DNA of 64,000 nucleotides from Geodermatophilus aquaeductus (GTDB lineage: Bacteria; Actinomycetota; Actinomycetes; Mycobacteriales; Geodermatophilaceae): NCBI RefSeq assembly GCF_900182545.1, contig NZ_FXTJ01000001.1, forward strand, positions 62,001-126,000. Reading direction: 5' to 3'. The position numbers were made by a program, and so were the translations under genes. Shown piece after piece: positions 36,097-45,105 of the stretch (within the stretch, counting starts at the first letter, position 1; every line of letters begins with the position of its first letter). The notes below the pieces were generated by a model. It saw only the letters and a program-made list of their open reading frames with translations. It was not told the origin of the DNA and did not search any database.

Positions 36097-37043
36097 GATG
36101 GGTGACCTACGACGCCGACGGCACCGACCGGATCGGGCTGGTCGTCGACGACCGGATCCACGGCCTCGCGGCGGGGACGACGCTCGTCGACCTGCTCGGG
36201 GACGACGGCTCGCGGCTGCGGGAGGCCGGCGAGCGCGCCACGTCCTCCCCCGAGGACGTCCGCCCCTTCGACGGCGCCGTCCTGCGCGCGCCGCTGCAGC
36301 CGCCCGCCATGCGCGACTTCCTGTGCTTCCTGCAGCACATGCGCAACTGCCGGGCCGGACTCGGGGCCGCGGCCCAGCTGGACCGCGAGTGGGAGCAGAT
36401 CCCGGCCTTCTACTTCACCAACCCCGTCGCGGTGATCGGTCCGCACGACCCCGTGCCGGTGCCCCCGGGCTGCGAGCGCTTCGACTTCGAGCTGGAGGTG
36501 GCAGCCGTCATCGGCCGGGCCGGTTCCGACCTGGACCCCGCCACCGCCGCCGACCACGTCGCCGGGTACACGATCTTCAACGACTGGAGCGCCCGGGACC
36601 TCCAGGCCCGCGAGATGCGGCTGAACCTCGGTCCGGCGAAGGGCAAGGACAGCTCGACGACGCTGGGCCCGGTCTTCGTCACGGCCGACGAGCTGGCCCC
36701 GCACGCCAGCGGGAACTCCTTCGCCCTCGACATGCGCGTCTGGGTCAACGACGAGGAGGTCGGCGGCGGCCCGATGGACCAGATGGACTGGTCCTGGGGC
36801 GAGATCGTCGCCTACGCCTCGCGCGGGACGACGCTGCGCCCGGGCGACGTGCTCGGGTCCGGCACCGTCCCCACCGGCTGCCTGTTCGAGCACTTCTCGA
36901 TGAGCGGCGGCGACGCGGGCGAGGGCTTCCGGGGCTGGCTCAAGCCGGGCGACCGGGTGCGCATGCGCGTCGAGGGGATCGGCGAGATCGAGAACGAGGT
37001 GGTGCCCGGTCCGGCCGTGCACCTCCTGCGGACCGGGTTCTGA
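36093..37043 (+). CDS. Fumarylacetoacetate hydrolase (FAH) family protein
   Basis: 316 residues. The N-terminal FAH cap (MRWVTYDADGTDRIGLVVDDRIHGL) is followed by the catalytic FAH fold. Metal-binding acidic residues lie in ERFDFELEVAAVIGR, with the following signature FNDWSARDLQAREM and the lid region GKDSSTTLGPVFVT. The substrate loop GSGTVPTGCLFE is typical. Family members hydrolyse C-C bonds in acylpyruvates, decarboxylate oxo-acids or act as hydratases. In this locus it suggests ring cleavage products or beta-diketone-like intermediates, but that is inference. Confidence 0.88.
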   Translation: MRWVTYDADGTDRIGLVVDDRIHGLAAGTTLVDLLGDDGSRLREAGERATSSPEDVRPFDGAVLRAPLQPPAMRDFLCFLQHMRNCRAGLGAAAQLDREWEQIPAFYFTNPVAVIGPHDPVPVPPGCERFDFELEVAAVIGRAGSDLDPATAADHVAGYTIFNDWSARDLQAREMRLNLGPAKGKDSSTTLGPVFVTADELAPHASGNSFALDMRVWVNDEEVGGGPMDQMDWSWGEIVAYASRGTTLRPGDVLGSGTVPTGCLFEHFSMSGGDAGEGFRGWLKPGDRVRMRVEGIGEIENEVVPGPAVHLLRTGF

Positions 37044-37053
37044 GGCGGCCGCG

Positions 37054-37995
37054 ATGGCGGACCTGGAGTTCACCCGCGGGCTGCACCACCTCGGCGACGG
37101 CTGTCACGCCTGGCTCGAGCCGGACGGCAGCTGGGGCTGGAGCAACGCCGGGCTGGTGGTCGGCTCGGACGAGTCGCTGCTGTTCGACACGCTCTTCGAC
37201 GTCCCGATGACCCGGGCGATGGTCGAGGGGATGGCGGAGGTGACCGCGTCCGCCCCGATCCGGACGGTCGTGAACAGCCACTCCAACGGCGACCACTGGT
37301 TCGGCAACCAGCTGTTCCCCGACGCGCGGATCGTCGCCTCGTCGGCGACCGCGCAGGAGATGCAGCACGCGGGACCGGAGCTGATCATGAGCCTGCGGGA
37401 CGCGCCCGGTGGCCCCGGGCGCTTCGCCCGCGAGATCTTCGCGCCCTTCGACTGGACCGACTGCAGTCCGCTGCGCCCCACCGAGACCTTCGACGGGCGA
37501 CGGGTCCTCGACGTCGGCGGGGTCGAGGTGCAGCTCCTCGAGCTCGGGCCGGCGCACACCGCCGGCGACAGCGTCGCGTGGGTCCCCTCCGCCGGGGTCC
37601 TCTACACCGGGGACCTGCTGTTCATCGGGGGGACGCCGATCATCTGGGCCGGGCCGCTGCGCAACTGGGTCCGGGCCTGCGACACGATGCTCGAGCTCGA
37701 CCCGGTGCACGTCGTCCCCGGGCACGGACCGGTGACCGACACCTCCGGGATCCGGCAGGTGCGGGACTACCTCCTGTTCGTCGAGGAGGAGGCCACGAAG
37801 CGGTACCGGGCCGGGATGAGCCCGACCGAGGCGATGCACGACATCGCGCTCGGGCGCTTCGGCGAGTGGGCGGAGTCCGGTCGCATCGCGCAGAACGTCA
37901 TGGCGGTGTACCTGGAGCTCGACCCCTCGCTCGAGCGCCCCGACACCCGGGAGATCTTCGCCCGGGTGGCCGCCCTCGAGGGCTACCGGGACTGA
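37054..37995 (+). CDS. MBL-fold hydrolase with altered metal motif (HSNGDH)
   Basis: 313 residues, related to the MBL protein at 25879-26826 (same GSW.W.N.GL opening, LYTGDLLFIGGTP, VVPGHGPVTD). The usual HxHxDH reads H76-S-N78-G-D80-H81, so the second histidine is asparagine. Other ligands appear present: His in LGPAHTAGDS, Asp in YTGDLLF and His in PGHGP. Loss of one Zn1 ligand may leave a single-metal enzyme or shift metal preference. The ATG at 37054 is 10 bases after the FAH gene stop. Last gene of the plus arm, followed by a hairpin. Confidence 0.85.
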   Translation: MADLEFTRGLHHLGDGCHAWLEPDGSWGWSNAGLVVGSDESLLFDTLFDVPMTRAMVEGMAEVTASAPIRTVVNSHSNGDHWFGNQLFPDARIVASSATAQEMQHAGPELIMSLRDAPGGPGRFAREIFAPFDWTDCSPLRPTETFDGRRVLDVGGVEVQLLELGPAHTAGDSVAWVPSAGVLYTGDLLFIGGTPIIWAGPLRNWVRACDTMLELDPVHVVPGHGPVTDTSGIRQVRDYLLFVEEEATKRYRAGMSPTEAMHDIALGRFGEWAESGRIAQNVMAVYLELDPSLERPDTREIFARVAALEGYRD

Positions 37996-38014
37996 GGCCC
38001 GCCCCTCCCCCACC

Positions 38015-38056
38015 GGCAGCAGCCCGCGCCCGGCGACGACCTCGCGGGCTGCTGCC
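38015..38056 (+). terminator. Terminator hairpin after the plus-strand arm
   Basis: Perfect 14-bp inverted repeat (GGCAGCAGCCCGCG at 38015-38028, complement at 38043-38056) with a 14-base loop, starting 20 bases after the MBL gene stop. With the hairpin at 25836-25874 it encloses the whole divergent locus. Confidence 0.8.
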
Positions 38057-38161
38057 ACGGCGGCGTGCACGATCCGCGCGGGGACGTCGCCGCACCCGTG
38101 GGCGACGACGTGCCGCCGACCGCCGCAGTGCGTTCTCGGTCGGACCGGGCAGGATGGGGCC

Positions 38162-39664
<1,503 letters not shown>

Positions 39665-39704
39665 CGCTCGTGCTCTGCCCACGGTCGTGGGCAGAGCACG
39701 AGCG
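39665..39704. terminator. Strong hairpin terminator
   Basis: Perfect 18-bp stem (39665-39682 with 39687-39704) and a GGTC tetraloop, one base after the stop of the acidic protein gene. It faces the convergent DEAD-box helicase gene. Confidence 0.88.
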
Positions 39705-39719
39705 GGCACCGGACAGCAC

Positions 39720-39754
39720 AGCGGCCGGCCCCGGGAGTCCCGGGACCGGCCGCT
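39720..39754. terminator. Second hairpin between convergent genes
   Basis: Inverted repeat with arms of about 17 bases (39720-39736 and 39738-39754) and one mismatch; the innermost pairs must open to form a loop. It probably ends transcription of the helicase gene, whose stop is at 39820. Confidence 0.65.
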
Positions 39755-39819
39755 GGCCGTCGGCCCCGTCCCGGCTCCCACCCTGAGCGTGCGAAGGGTG
39801 GGGAGGACGGGGTCCTTAC

Positions 39820-41289
39820 TCAGTCGCGCGCGGGTGCGGGGCGGTCGGACCGCCCGCCGCGCGAGCCCTCGCCGGGCCCGCGGTACCGGTCGCGATCGCC
39901 GGAGGGACGACGCGGACGGTCGTCGCGGCGACCGCGGTCGCCCTCGCCGTAGGGGCGGCGGGGACGGTCGCCGTCACGGCGCGGACGCCGGCCGCCGGGG
40001 CCGCCGTGCGGACGGCGCGACTCGCGGGCCGGACGCTCGATCGGCTCCACCGGCACGCCGCTGGCCACCAGCTCGGTGATCGGTTCGTCGCCGGGCCGGA
40101 TGCGGTCGACGCGCGGGTCGACCTTCGCCTGGCGGAACCGCCGCTTGGCCTGACCGACCTGGTCGGGCAGCAGAAGCGAGACCACGACACCGGCGGCGCC
40201 GGCGCGGGCGGTGCGGCCCGAGCGGTGCAGGTAGGTCTTGTGGTCGGCCGGCGGGTCGTAGTGCAGGACCAGCGAGACGTCGTCGACGTGGATGCCACGC
40301 GCGGCGACGTCGGTGGCGACGAGCACCGGGCTGCGGGCGTCCATGAACGCCTCGAGCGCCCGGCGGCGGGCCGACTGCGGCAGCCCGCCGTGGATCGCCT
40401 CGGCCTTGATGCCGACGGCCTGCAGGTTCTCCGTCAGCCGGTCGACGCCGAGCTGGGTGCGGGCGAAGACGATCGTCCGGCCCGGCCGCGCGGCCAGCTC
40501 CTGGGTCACCGGCACCTTGTCGCGGAAGGCGACGGTGTAGGCGAGGTGCTCGGCCGGCGGGGCGTCGTCGCCGGCGCGCTTGACCTCGTGCCGCGCCGGG
40601 TCCTTGAGGTAGCGGCGGACCAGGCTGTCGACCTCGCCGTCCAGCGTGGCCGAGAACAGCAGCCGCTGGGCGTCGGGGCGGGTCTGGTCGAGCAGCTCCT
40701 GCACGACGGGGAGGAAGCCGAGGTCGGACATGAAGTCGGCCTCGTCGATGACGCTGATCTCGATCTCGGCGAGGGTCGCCTCGCCCTGGCTGATCAGGTC
40801 CTGCAGCCGGCCGGGGGTGGCGACGACGACGTCGACGCCGCGGCGCAGCTGGGTGATCTGGCGGTACATCGAGGCGCCGCCGTAGACGGTGGCGAACTGG
40901 ACGCCCATGGCCTGGCCGAGCGGGGCCAGGTTGTCCGAGACCTGCTGGGCCAGCTCGCGCGTGGGCACGAGGACCAGCGCGCGGGGGGCACGCGGGCCGC
41001 GGCGGGCGGTGAGGCCGAGGCGGGCCAGCATCGGCAGCCCGAAGGCCAGCGTCTTGCCGGAGCCGGTGGCGGCCTTGCCCAGCACGTCGCGCCCGGCGAG
41101 CGCGTCGGGCAGGACGGAGGTCTGGATGGCGAAGGGAGCCCGGATGTCGCGCCGCTCGAGGGCGGTGACGAGCGGCTGGGGCAGGCCCAGCTGGGCGAAG
41201 GTGGGGCCGGTCGGCTCGGGAGCCGGCGCGGGGGTGTTCTCGGGGTCGATCAGGGTGTCGACGACGTCGACGGGGTCGATCAAGGACAT
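39820..41289 (-). CDS. DEAD-box RNA helicase
   Basis: 489 residues. All main motifs are intact: Q motif FAIQTSVLP, motif I AATGSGKT (73-80), Ia PTRELAQQ, Ib TPGR, II DEAD (182-185), III SAT, V ATDVAARGI and VI HRSGRTARAG. The last 70 or so residues are an Arg/Gly/Asp-rich tail (GGRRPRRDGDRPRRP...) that should bind RNA without specificity. It unwinds RNA in ribosome assembly, decay or cold adaptation. The ATG at 41289 begins MSLIDPVDVV; about 230 bases without a gene precede it and may be a long leader. Confidence 0.94.
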   Translation of the reverse strand: MSLIDPVDVVDTLIDPENTPAPAPEPTGPTFAQLGLPQPLVTALERRDIRAPFAIQTSVLPDALAGRDVLGKAATGSGKTLAFGLPMLARLGLTARRGPRAPRALVLVPTRELAQQVSDNLAPLGQAMGVQFATVYGGASMYRQITQLRRGVDVVVATPGRLQDLISQGEATLAEIEISVIDEADFMSDLGFLPVVQELLDQTRPDAQRLLFSATLDGEVDSLVRRYLKDPARHEVKRAGDDAPPAEHLAYTVAFRDKVPVTQELAARPGRTIVFARTQLGVDRLTENLQAVGIKAEAIHGGLPQSARRRALEAFMDARSPVLVATDVAARGIHVDDVSLVLHYDPPADHKTYLHRSGRTARAGAAGVVVSLLLPDQVGQAKRRFRQAKVDPRVDRIRPGDEPITELVASGVPVEPIERPARESRRPHGGPGGRRPRRDGDRPRRPYGEGDRGRRDDRPRRPSGDRDRYRGPGEGSRGGRSDRPAPARD

Positions 41290-41424
41290 GCGGGTGTGGG
41301 ACTCCGATACAGCTCGGGCGCGTCCCGTGGTGGTGGGCGGGCGCCACCCCTGCAACAGGGCTCGGCGTCCTCACGGCGGCCACCGGCCCGGACGGGGCGG
41401 TCGGCCTGCACGGATGCGCTCATG

Positions 41425-41443
41425 CCCGGACGGACCGTCCGGG
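41425..41443. promoter_or_regulatory. Palindrome upstream of the DEAD-box helicase gene
   Basis: CCCGGACGG, one base, then its exact complement (CCGTCCGGG). It lies in the 233-base gap between the add stop (41523) and the helicase start (41289). It may be an operator or a stem in the helicase leader. Besides this palindrome I see nothing else definable in the gap. Confidence 0.4.
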
Positions 41444-41522
41444 AGGATGTCCGGCGAGTGCCGGCGCTTCTACGGTAGCAGCGCAGCTCACGCCGCCATT
41501 CCGGCTCCCGTGGTGGCCGTGC

Positions 41523-42602
41523 TCACCCCGCGCGCAGGGTCTCGTACCCCGGCCGCACGACCTGGGTGAGCAGGCGGGTCCGCTCGGCGTCGTCGAGGAA
41601 GGCCGCGGCCAGCGCCCGCTCGGTCACCGTCTGGACGTCGTCCCACGTCCAGCCGTGGACGGCCGCGACGTCGGCCAGCTCGCTGGTCACCGAGACGCCG
41701 CTCATCAGCCGGTTGTCGGTGTTCACCGTGACGGCGAACCCGAGCGCGTGCAGCCGGGCGACCGGGTGCTCGGCGAGGGAGGGGTACGCGCCGGTCTGCA
41801 CGTTCGACGACGGCGCGACCTCCAGCGGCACGCCCGCGTCGAGGACCCGCCGGGCGACCGGGCCGAGCGGGCCGTCGACGGGGACCTCGTCGGCGATGCG
41901 GACGCCGTGGCCGAGGCGCTCGGCGTGGGCGCCGTCGAGGGCGGCCCGGATGCTGTCGATGCCGGCGGCCTCCCCCGCGTGGATGGTGCGGTGCGCACCG
42001 GCCCGGTCGAGCAGCGCGATGGCCTCCGGGTGCCGGTCGGGCGGGAAGCCGATCTCGGGCCCGGCCAGGTCGAAGCCGACGACGCCGGCGTCGCGGTACC
42101 GCACGACGAGGCCCGCGACCTCCTCCCAGCGGTCGTTCTGCCGCATCGCGCACAGCAGCGCTCCGACCGTGATGGGCGTGCCCGCGGCGGCGGCGTCGGC
42201 GCTGCCGGCGGCGAACCCGTCGAGGATGGCCTCCACGGCCTCCTCGATCGGCGTCCCGCCGGCGGTGAGCAGCTCGGGGGCCATGCGGACCTCGGCGTGG
42301 ACGACGCCGTCGGCGGCGAGGTCGAGCGCGCACTCGCGGGCCACCCGGCGCACGGCCTCGGGCCGCTGCATCACGCCGACGGTGTGCGCGAATGTCTCCA
42401 GGTAGCGCACCAGCGAGCCGGAGTCGGCGGCCTCCTGGAACCAGGTGCCCAGCTTCCCGGCGTCGTCGGCCGGCAGTCCGCGGTAACCGGTCTCGTCGGC
42501 GAGCTCGAGCACCGTCTGCGGCCGCAGCCCGCCGTCGAGGTGGTCGTGCAGGAGGACCTTCGGAGCGCGGCGGATCGAGTCGGCGTCGAGCGGTGCAGGC
42601 AC
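41523..42602 (-). CDS. add: Adenosine deaminase
   Basis: 359 residues. Zinc ligands in the opening LHDHLDGGLRP (near residues 18-28), catalytic Glu and His in IHAGEAAG, then APSSNVQTGAYPSL and the zinc/catalytic Asp in VNTDNRLMSG. It deaminates adenosine and deoxyadenosine to inosine forms, the substrates of PNP. The GTG at 42602 is supported by TAACGT 7 bases upstream. It is followed, after the ABC-2 exporter pair, by deoA and cdd on the same strand, resembling the mycobacterial add-deoA-cdd order. Confidence 0.94.
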   Translation of the reverse strand: MPAPLDADSIRRAPKVLLHDHLDGGLRPQTVLELADETGYRGLPADDAGKLGTWFQEAADSGSLVRYLETFAHTVGVMQRPEAVRRVARECALDLAADGVVHAEVRMAPELLTAGGTPIEEAVEAILDGFAAGSADAAAAGTPITVGALLCAMRQNDRWEEVAGLVVRYRDAGVVGFDLAGPEIGFPPDRHPEAIALLDRAGAHRTIHAGEAAGIDSIRAALDGAHAERLGHGVRIADEVPVDGPLGPVARRVLDAGVPLEVAPSSNVQTGAYPSLAEHPVARLHALGFAVTVNTDNRLMSGVSVTSELADVAAVHGWTWDDVQTVTERALAAAFLDDAERTRLLTQVVRPGYETLRAG

Positions 42603-42609
42603 GCCTCGG

Positions 42610-42615
42610 ACGTTA
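42610..42615 (-). promoter_or_regulatory. Candidate -10 of a leaderless promoter for add
   Basis: On the minus strand TAACGT is 7 bases before the GTG start of add. Confidence 0.5.
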
Positions 42616-42625
42616 GCTTGAGCAG

Positions 42626-43234
42626 TCAGGCCCTTCGTCGTGCGGCCAGCCGAATGACTGCCCAGGCTACAAGCAGTGCACAACAAGCGCCGCCCAGGAC
42701 CCAGGCGACAGTGGCTAGTGCGAGCGGGATGTCGATCTCGTCCGACCAAGGACCGCGGACGAGCACGGTTACCGCCACGGCGATCCCCAGAGCAAGCGCC
42801 ACCATGGCCAGCGAGTCGGCCAAGCCGACCCCCGCGTTCCAGTTGTTGCGTTGTCCAAGACGCCCTGTCGTGGAGAGGTCCCGTAGACGTCGCGGGAGAA
42901 GGACCAGCCCGGCAAGACCGAGCGCAGTCGTGAAGGCACCCAGGACCACGATCAGGACGATCAACGGAACCGTCTCCACCACCGCGCTCGCGACGCCGTC
43001 GGCATTCGTTTCTGCCGCGTTGACGAGCCGAGCCCACTCCGACGGCAGAGCAACCAGGGACAGAACTGCGCCGGCGAGTGCGCAAGGAAGGCCGAAGAAG
43101 ATCACGCTGAGCGTCTCGGCGAGTTCGGATCGCGTCCCTGCCGCTGGATCCTTGTCCGGGACCAGCTGGCGGTATGCGTAGCCGGGCAGGCCGACCACAG
43201 CGAGGATCGCGAGAGCGACGATCGAGTCAGGCAC
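42626..43234 (-). CDS. Membrane protein, DUF6338-like, of unknown function
   Basis: 202 residues with four hydrophobic spans. The start SIVALAILAVVGLPGYAYRQLVP, followed by a charged stretch and ELAETLSVIFFG, resembles the DUF6338 layout ('PG-Y-R ... E--E'), recalled from memory and not confirmed. Base composition is visibly more AT-rich than its neighbours, with codons such as GCA, ACA and AAG used freely, which suggests later acquisition. It separates add from the rest of the nucleoside genes together with an ABC-2 pair. Confidence 0.6.
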   Translation of the reverse strand: MPDSIVALAILAVVGLPGYAYRQLVPDKDPAAGTRSELAETLSVIFFGLPCALAGAVLSLVALPSEWARLVNAAETNADGVASAVVETVPLIVLIVVLGAFTTALGLAGLVLLPRRLRDLSTTGRLGQRNNWNAGVGLADSLAMVALALGIAVAVTVLVRGPWSDEIDIPLALATVAWVLGGACCALLVAWAVIRLAARRRA

Positions 43235-43312
43235 ACCCCAGTGATAAGGCCGTTGCGTCTCGGAACTGGTGAGGCGCGCTGGTGCCGATCATGAGGCTGG
43301 AGCGAGCCGTCG

Positions 43313-44152
43313 TCACCGCGTGCCGCGCTCCTGCCAGCGGAAGGTCAGGACGCACAGCACCAGGCCGGCGACGCACCAGGCGCCGAGCACCAGGGCCACG
43401 CGGCCGAGCTCCCACGAGCCCGCCGGCTCCTGCGCGGCGAGCGCGTCGGGCAGGAACACCGAGCGCAGGCCCTGGGCCATCCACTTGAGCGGGAACAGGG
43501 ACGCGACCGTCTGCATCCAGACCGGCACCTGGCTGAACTCGAAGAAGACGCCGGAGATGAACTGCAGCACCAGCGCGATGGGCGTGACCGTGGCCGACGC
43601 CGAGCGGCCGTTGCGCGCCAGGCTCGACACGGCGATGCCCAGCAGCGTGCACGCCGCGGCGCCGAGCCCGGCGACCCAGGCGAAGGTCAGCCAGTCCGCC
43701 CCGGAGGGCAGCACGACGTCGTAGAAGCCGGCGCCGATCACCAGCAGCAGCGCGATGATCAGCACCGTGACGGCCAGGACCTGCACGACCTTGCCGACGA
43801 AGTAGGCGCTGCGCGGCATCGGGGTGCCGTACAGGGACTTGAGGGTGCCGTCGGCGCGCTCGGTGGCGATGGAGATCGCCATGTTCTGCAGGCTCGCGCC
43901 GAGGATGCCGGCGGCGATCACCCCGGGCACGAAGTACTGGATGAAGGTGACGCCGCTGCCGAGGTCGTAGTCCAGCACCGCCCCGAAGACGACGAGCAGC
44001 AGCACCGGGAACACGAGGGTGAAGACCACCGACTCGCGCTGGCGGAAGAACTCCTTGCACTCCACCCCCGCGCGGGTGCGGTAGACGGCGCCCAGCGAGG
44101 GCAGCGCCGTCCTGGACGGGTCCGTCGTCCCGGTCGTCGACACGGCGCTCAC
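43313..44152 (-). CDS. ABC-2 type exporter permease
   Basis: 279 residues with six membrane spans. The ABC-2 pattern is visible: an amphipathic start (AGVECKEFFRQRESVVFTLVFPVLLL), the motif ATERADGTLKSLYGTPMPRSAYFVGK between spans 2 and 3, and SGVFFEFSQVPVWMQTVASLFPLKWMAQGLR near the end. It forms a drug- or lipid-exporter with the ATPase encoded upstream (GTGA overlap). Substrate unknown. Confidence 0.9.
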   Translation of the reverse strand: MSAVSTTGTTDPSRTALPSLGAVYRTRAGVECKEFFRQRESVVFTLVFPVLLLVVFGAVLDYDLGSGVTFIQYFVPGVIAAGILGASLQNMAISIATERADGTLKSLYGTPMPRSAYFVGKVVQVLAVTVLIIALLLVIGAGFYDVVLPSGADWLTFAWVAGLGAAACTLLGIAVSSLARNGRSASATVTPIALVLQFISGVFFEFSQVPVWMQTVASLFPLKWMAQGLRSVFLPDALAAQEPAGSWELGRVALVLGAWCVAGLVLCVLTFRWQERGTR

Positions 44153-45057
44153 GCGCGGTCCTCCCCGATCATCTGCAGGTACACGTCCTCGAGGGTCGGC
44201 CGGGCCACGGCCAGGTCGGGCACCTCGCCGGGGAAGCGCGCGGCCAGGTCGCGGACGAACGCCGTCGGGGTCGCGGTGGCCTCGGAACGCCGGACGCCGT
44301 CCTCGGTCCACCTGACCACCGCCGGAGCCCGGCCGCGCCCGCCCAGCTCCGCGGGGCGGGCGACCTCGGCGAGCCGGCCGCGGGCGATGACGCCCACGCG
44401 GTCGGCGAGCGCCTCGGCCTCGTCGAGGTAGTGGGTGGTCAGCAGCATCGTGGTGCCGAGGTCGCGCAGCGAGCGGATCAGCGACCAGAACTGCCGCCGG
44501 GCCTCGGGGTCGAAGCCGGTGGTCGGCTCGTCGAGGAACAGCAGGGCCGGGCGGCCGACGATGCCGAGCGCGACGTCGAGGCGGCGGCGCTGCCCGCCCG
44601 ACAGCGTCCTGCCCCGCGAGCGCGCCTTCTCCGTCAGCCCGACCAGCTCGAGCACCTCGTCGGGGTCGCGCGGGTCGGAGTAGTAGGACCCGTGGGCGCG
44701 CAGCAGCTCGCGGCAGGTGAGCTGGCTGTCACCGGCACCGGACTGCAGCACGATCCCGAGCTGCGCCTTCCAGCGGCGCCCGCCCGTGGCCGGGTCGGTG
44801 CCGAGCACGCGCACCTCGCCGCCGTCCCGGTCGCGGAAGCCCTCGCAGATCTCGACCGTCGTCGTCTTGCCGGCGCCGTTCGGGCCGAGCAGCGCGAAGA
44901 TCTCCCCGCGCCGGATGTCGAGGTCCAGGCCGTCGACGGCGGTCGCGGTGCCGTAGCGCTTCACCAGCCCCCGGACGGAGATGGCCGCGTCCGGGTCGAG
45001 CGGTTCACCGGGACGCGGGGCAGCGGTCGACGCCGGTACCGCGGACGTGCTGGTCAC
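44149..45057 (-). CDS. ABC-2 type exporter ATPase (DrrA-like)
   Basis: 302 residues. Walker A GPNGAGKTT, Q-loop VLQSG, signature LSGGQRRRLDVAL, Walker B LLFLDEPTTGFD and switch His in TTHYLDEAEAL. The C-terminal domain ends in PTLEDVYLQMIGEDRA, the usual ending of exporter ATPases. GTG start, 48 bases downstream of deoA on the same strand, so it may be read through from the nucleoside operon although no functional link is evident. Confidence 0.92.
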   Translation of the reverse strand: MTSTSAVPASTAAPRPGEPLDPDAAISVRGLVKRYGTATAVDGLDLDIRRGEIFALLGPNGAGKTTTVEICEGFRDRDGGEVRVLGTDPATGGRRWKAQLGIVLQSGAGDSQLTCRELLRAHGSYYSDPRDPDEVLELVGLTEKARSRGRTLSGGQRRRLDVALGIVGRPALLFLDEPTTGFDPEARRQFWSLIRSLRDLGTTMLLTTHYLDEAEALADRVGVIARGRLAEVARPAELGGRGRAPAVVRWTEDGVRRSEATATPTAFVRDLAARFPGEVPDLAVARPTLEDVYLQMIGEDRA

Positions 45058-45105
45058 GAGGATCCAGTGTCCTCCCCGGTTGCGGAGCGGCGCCGACCGC
45101 CTCCC

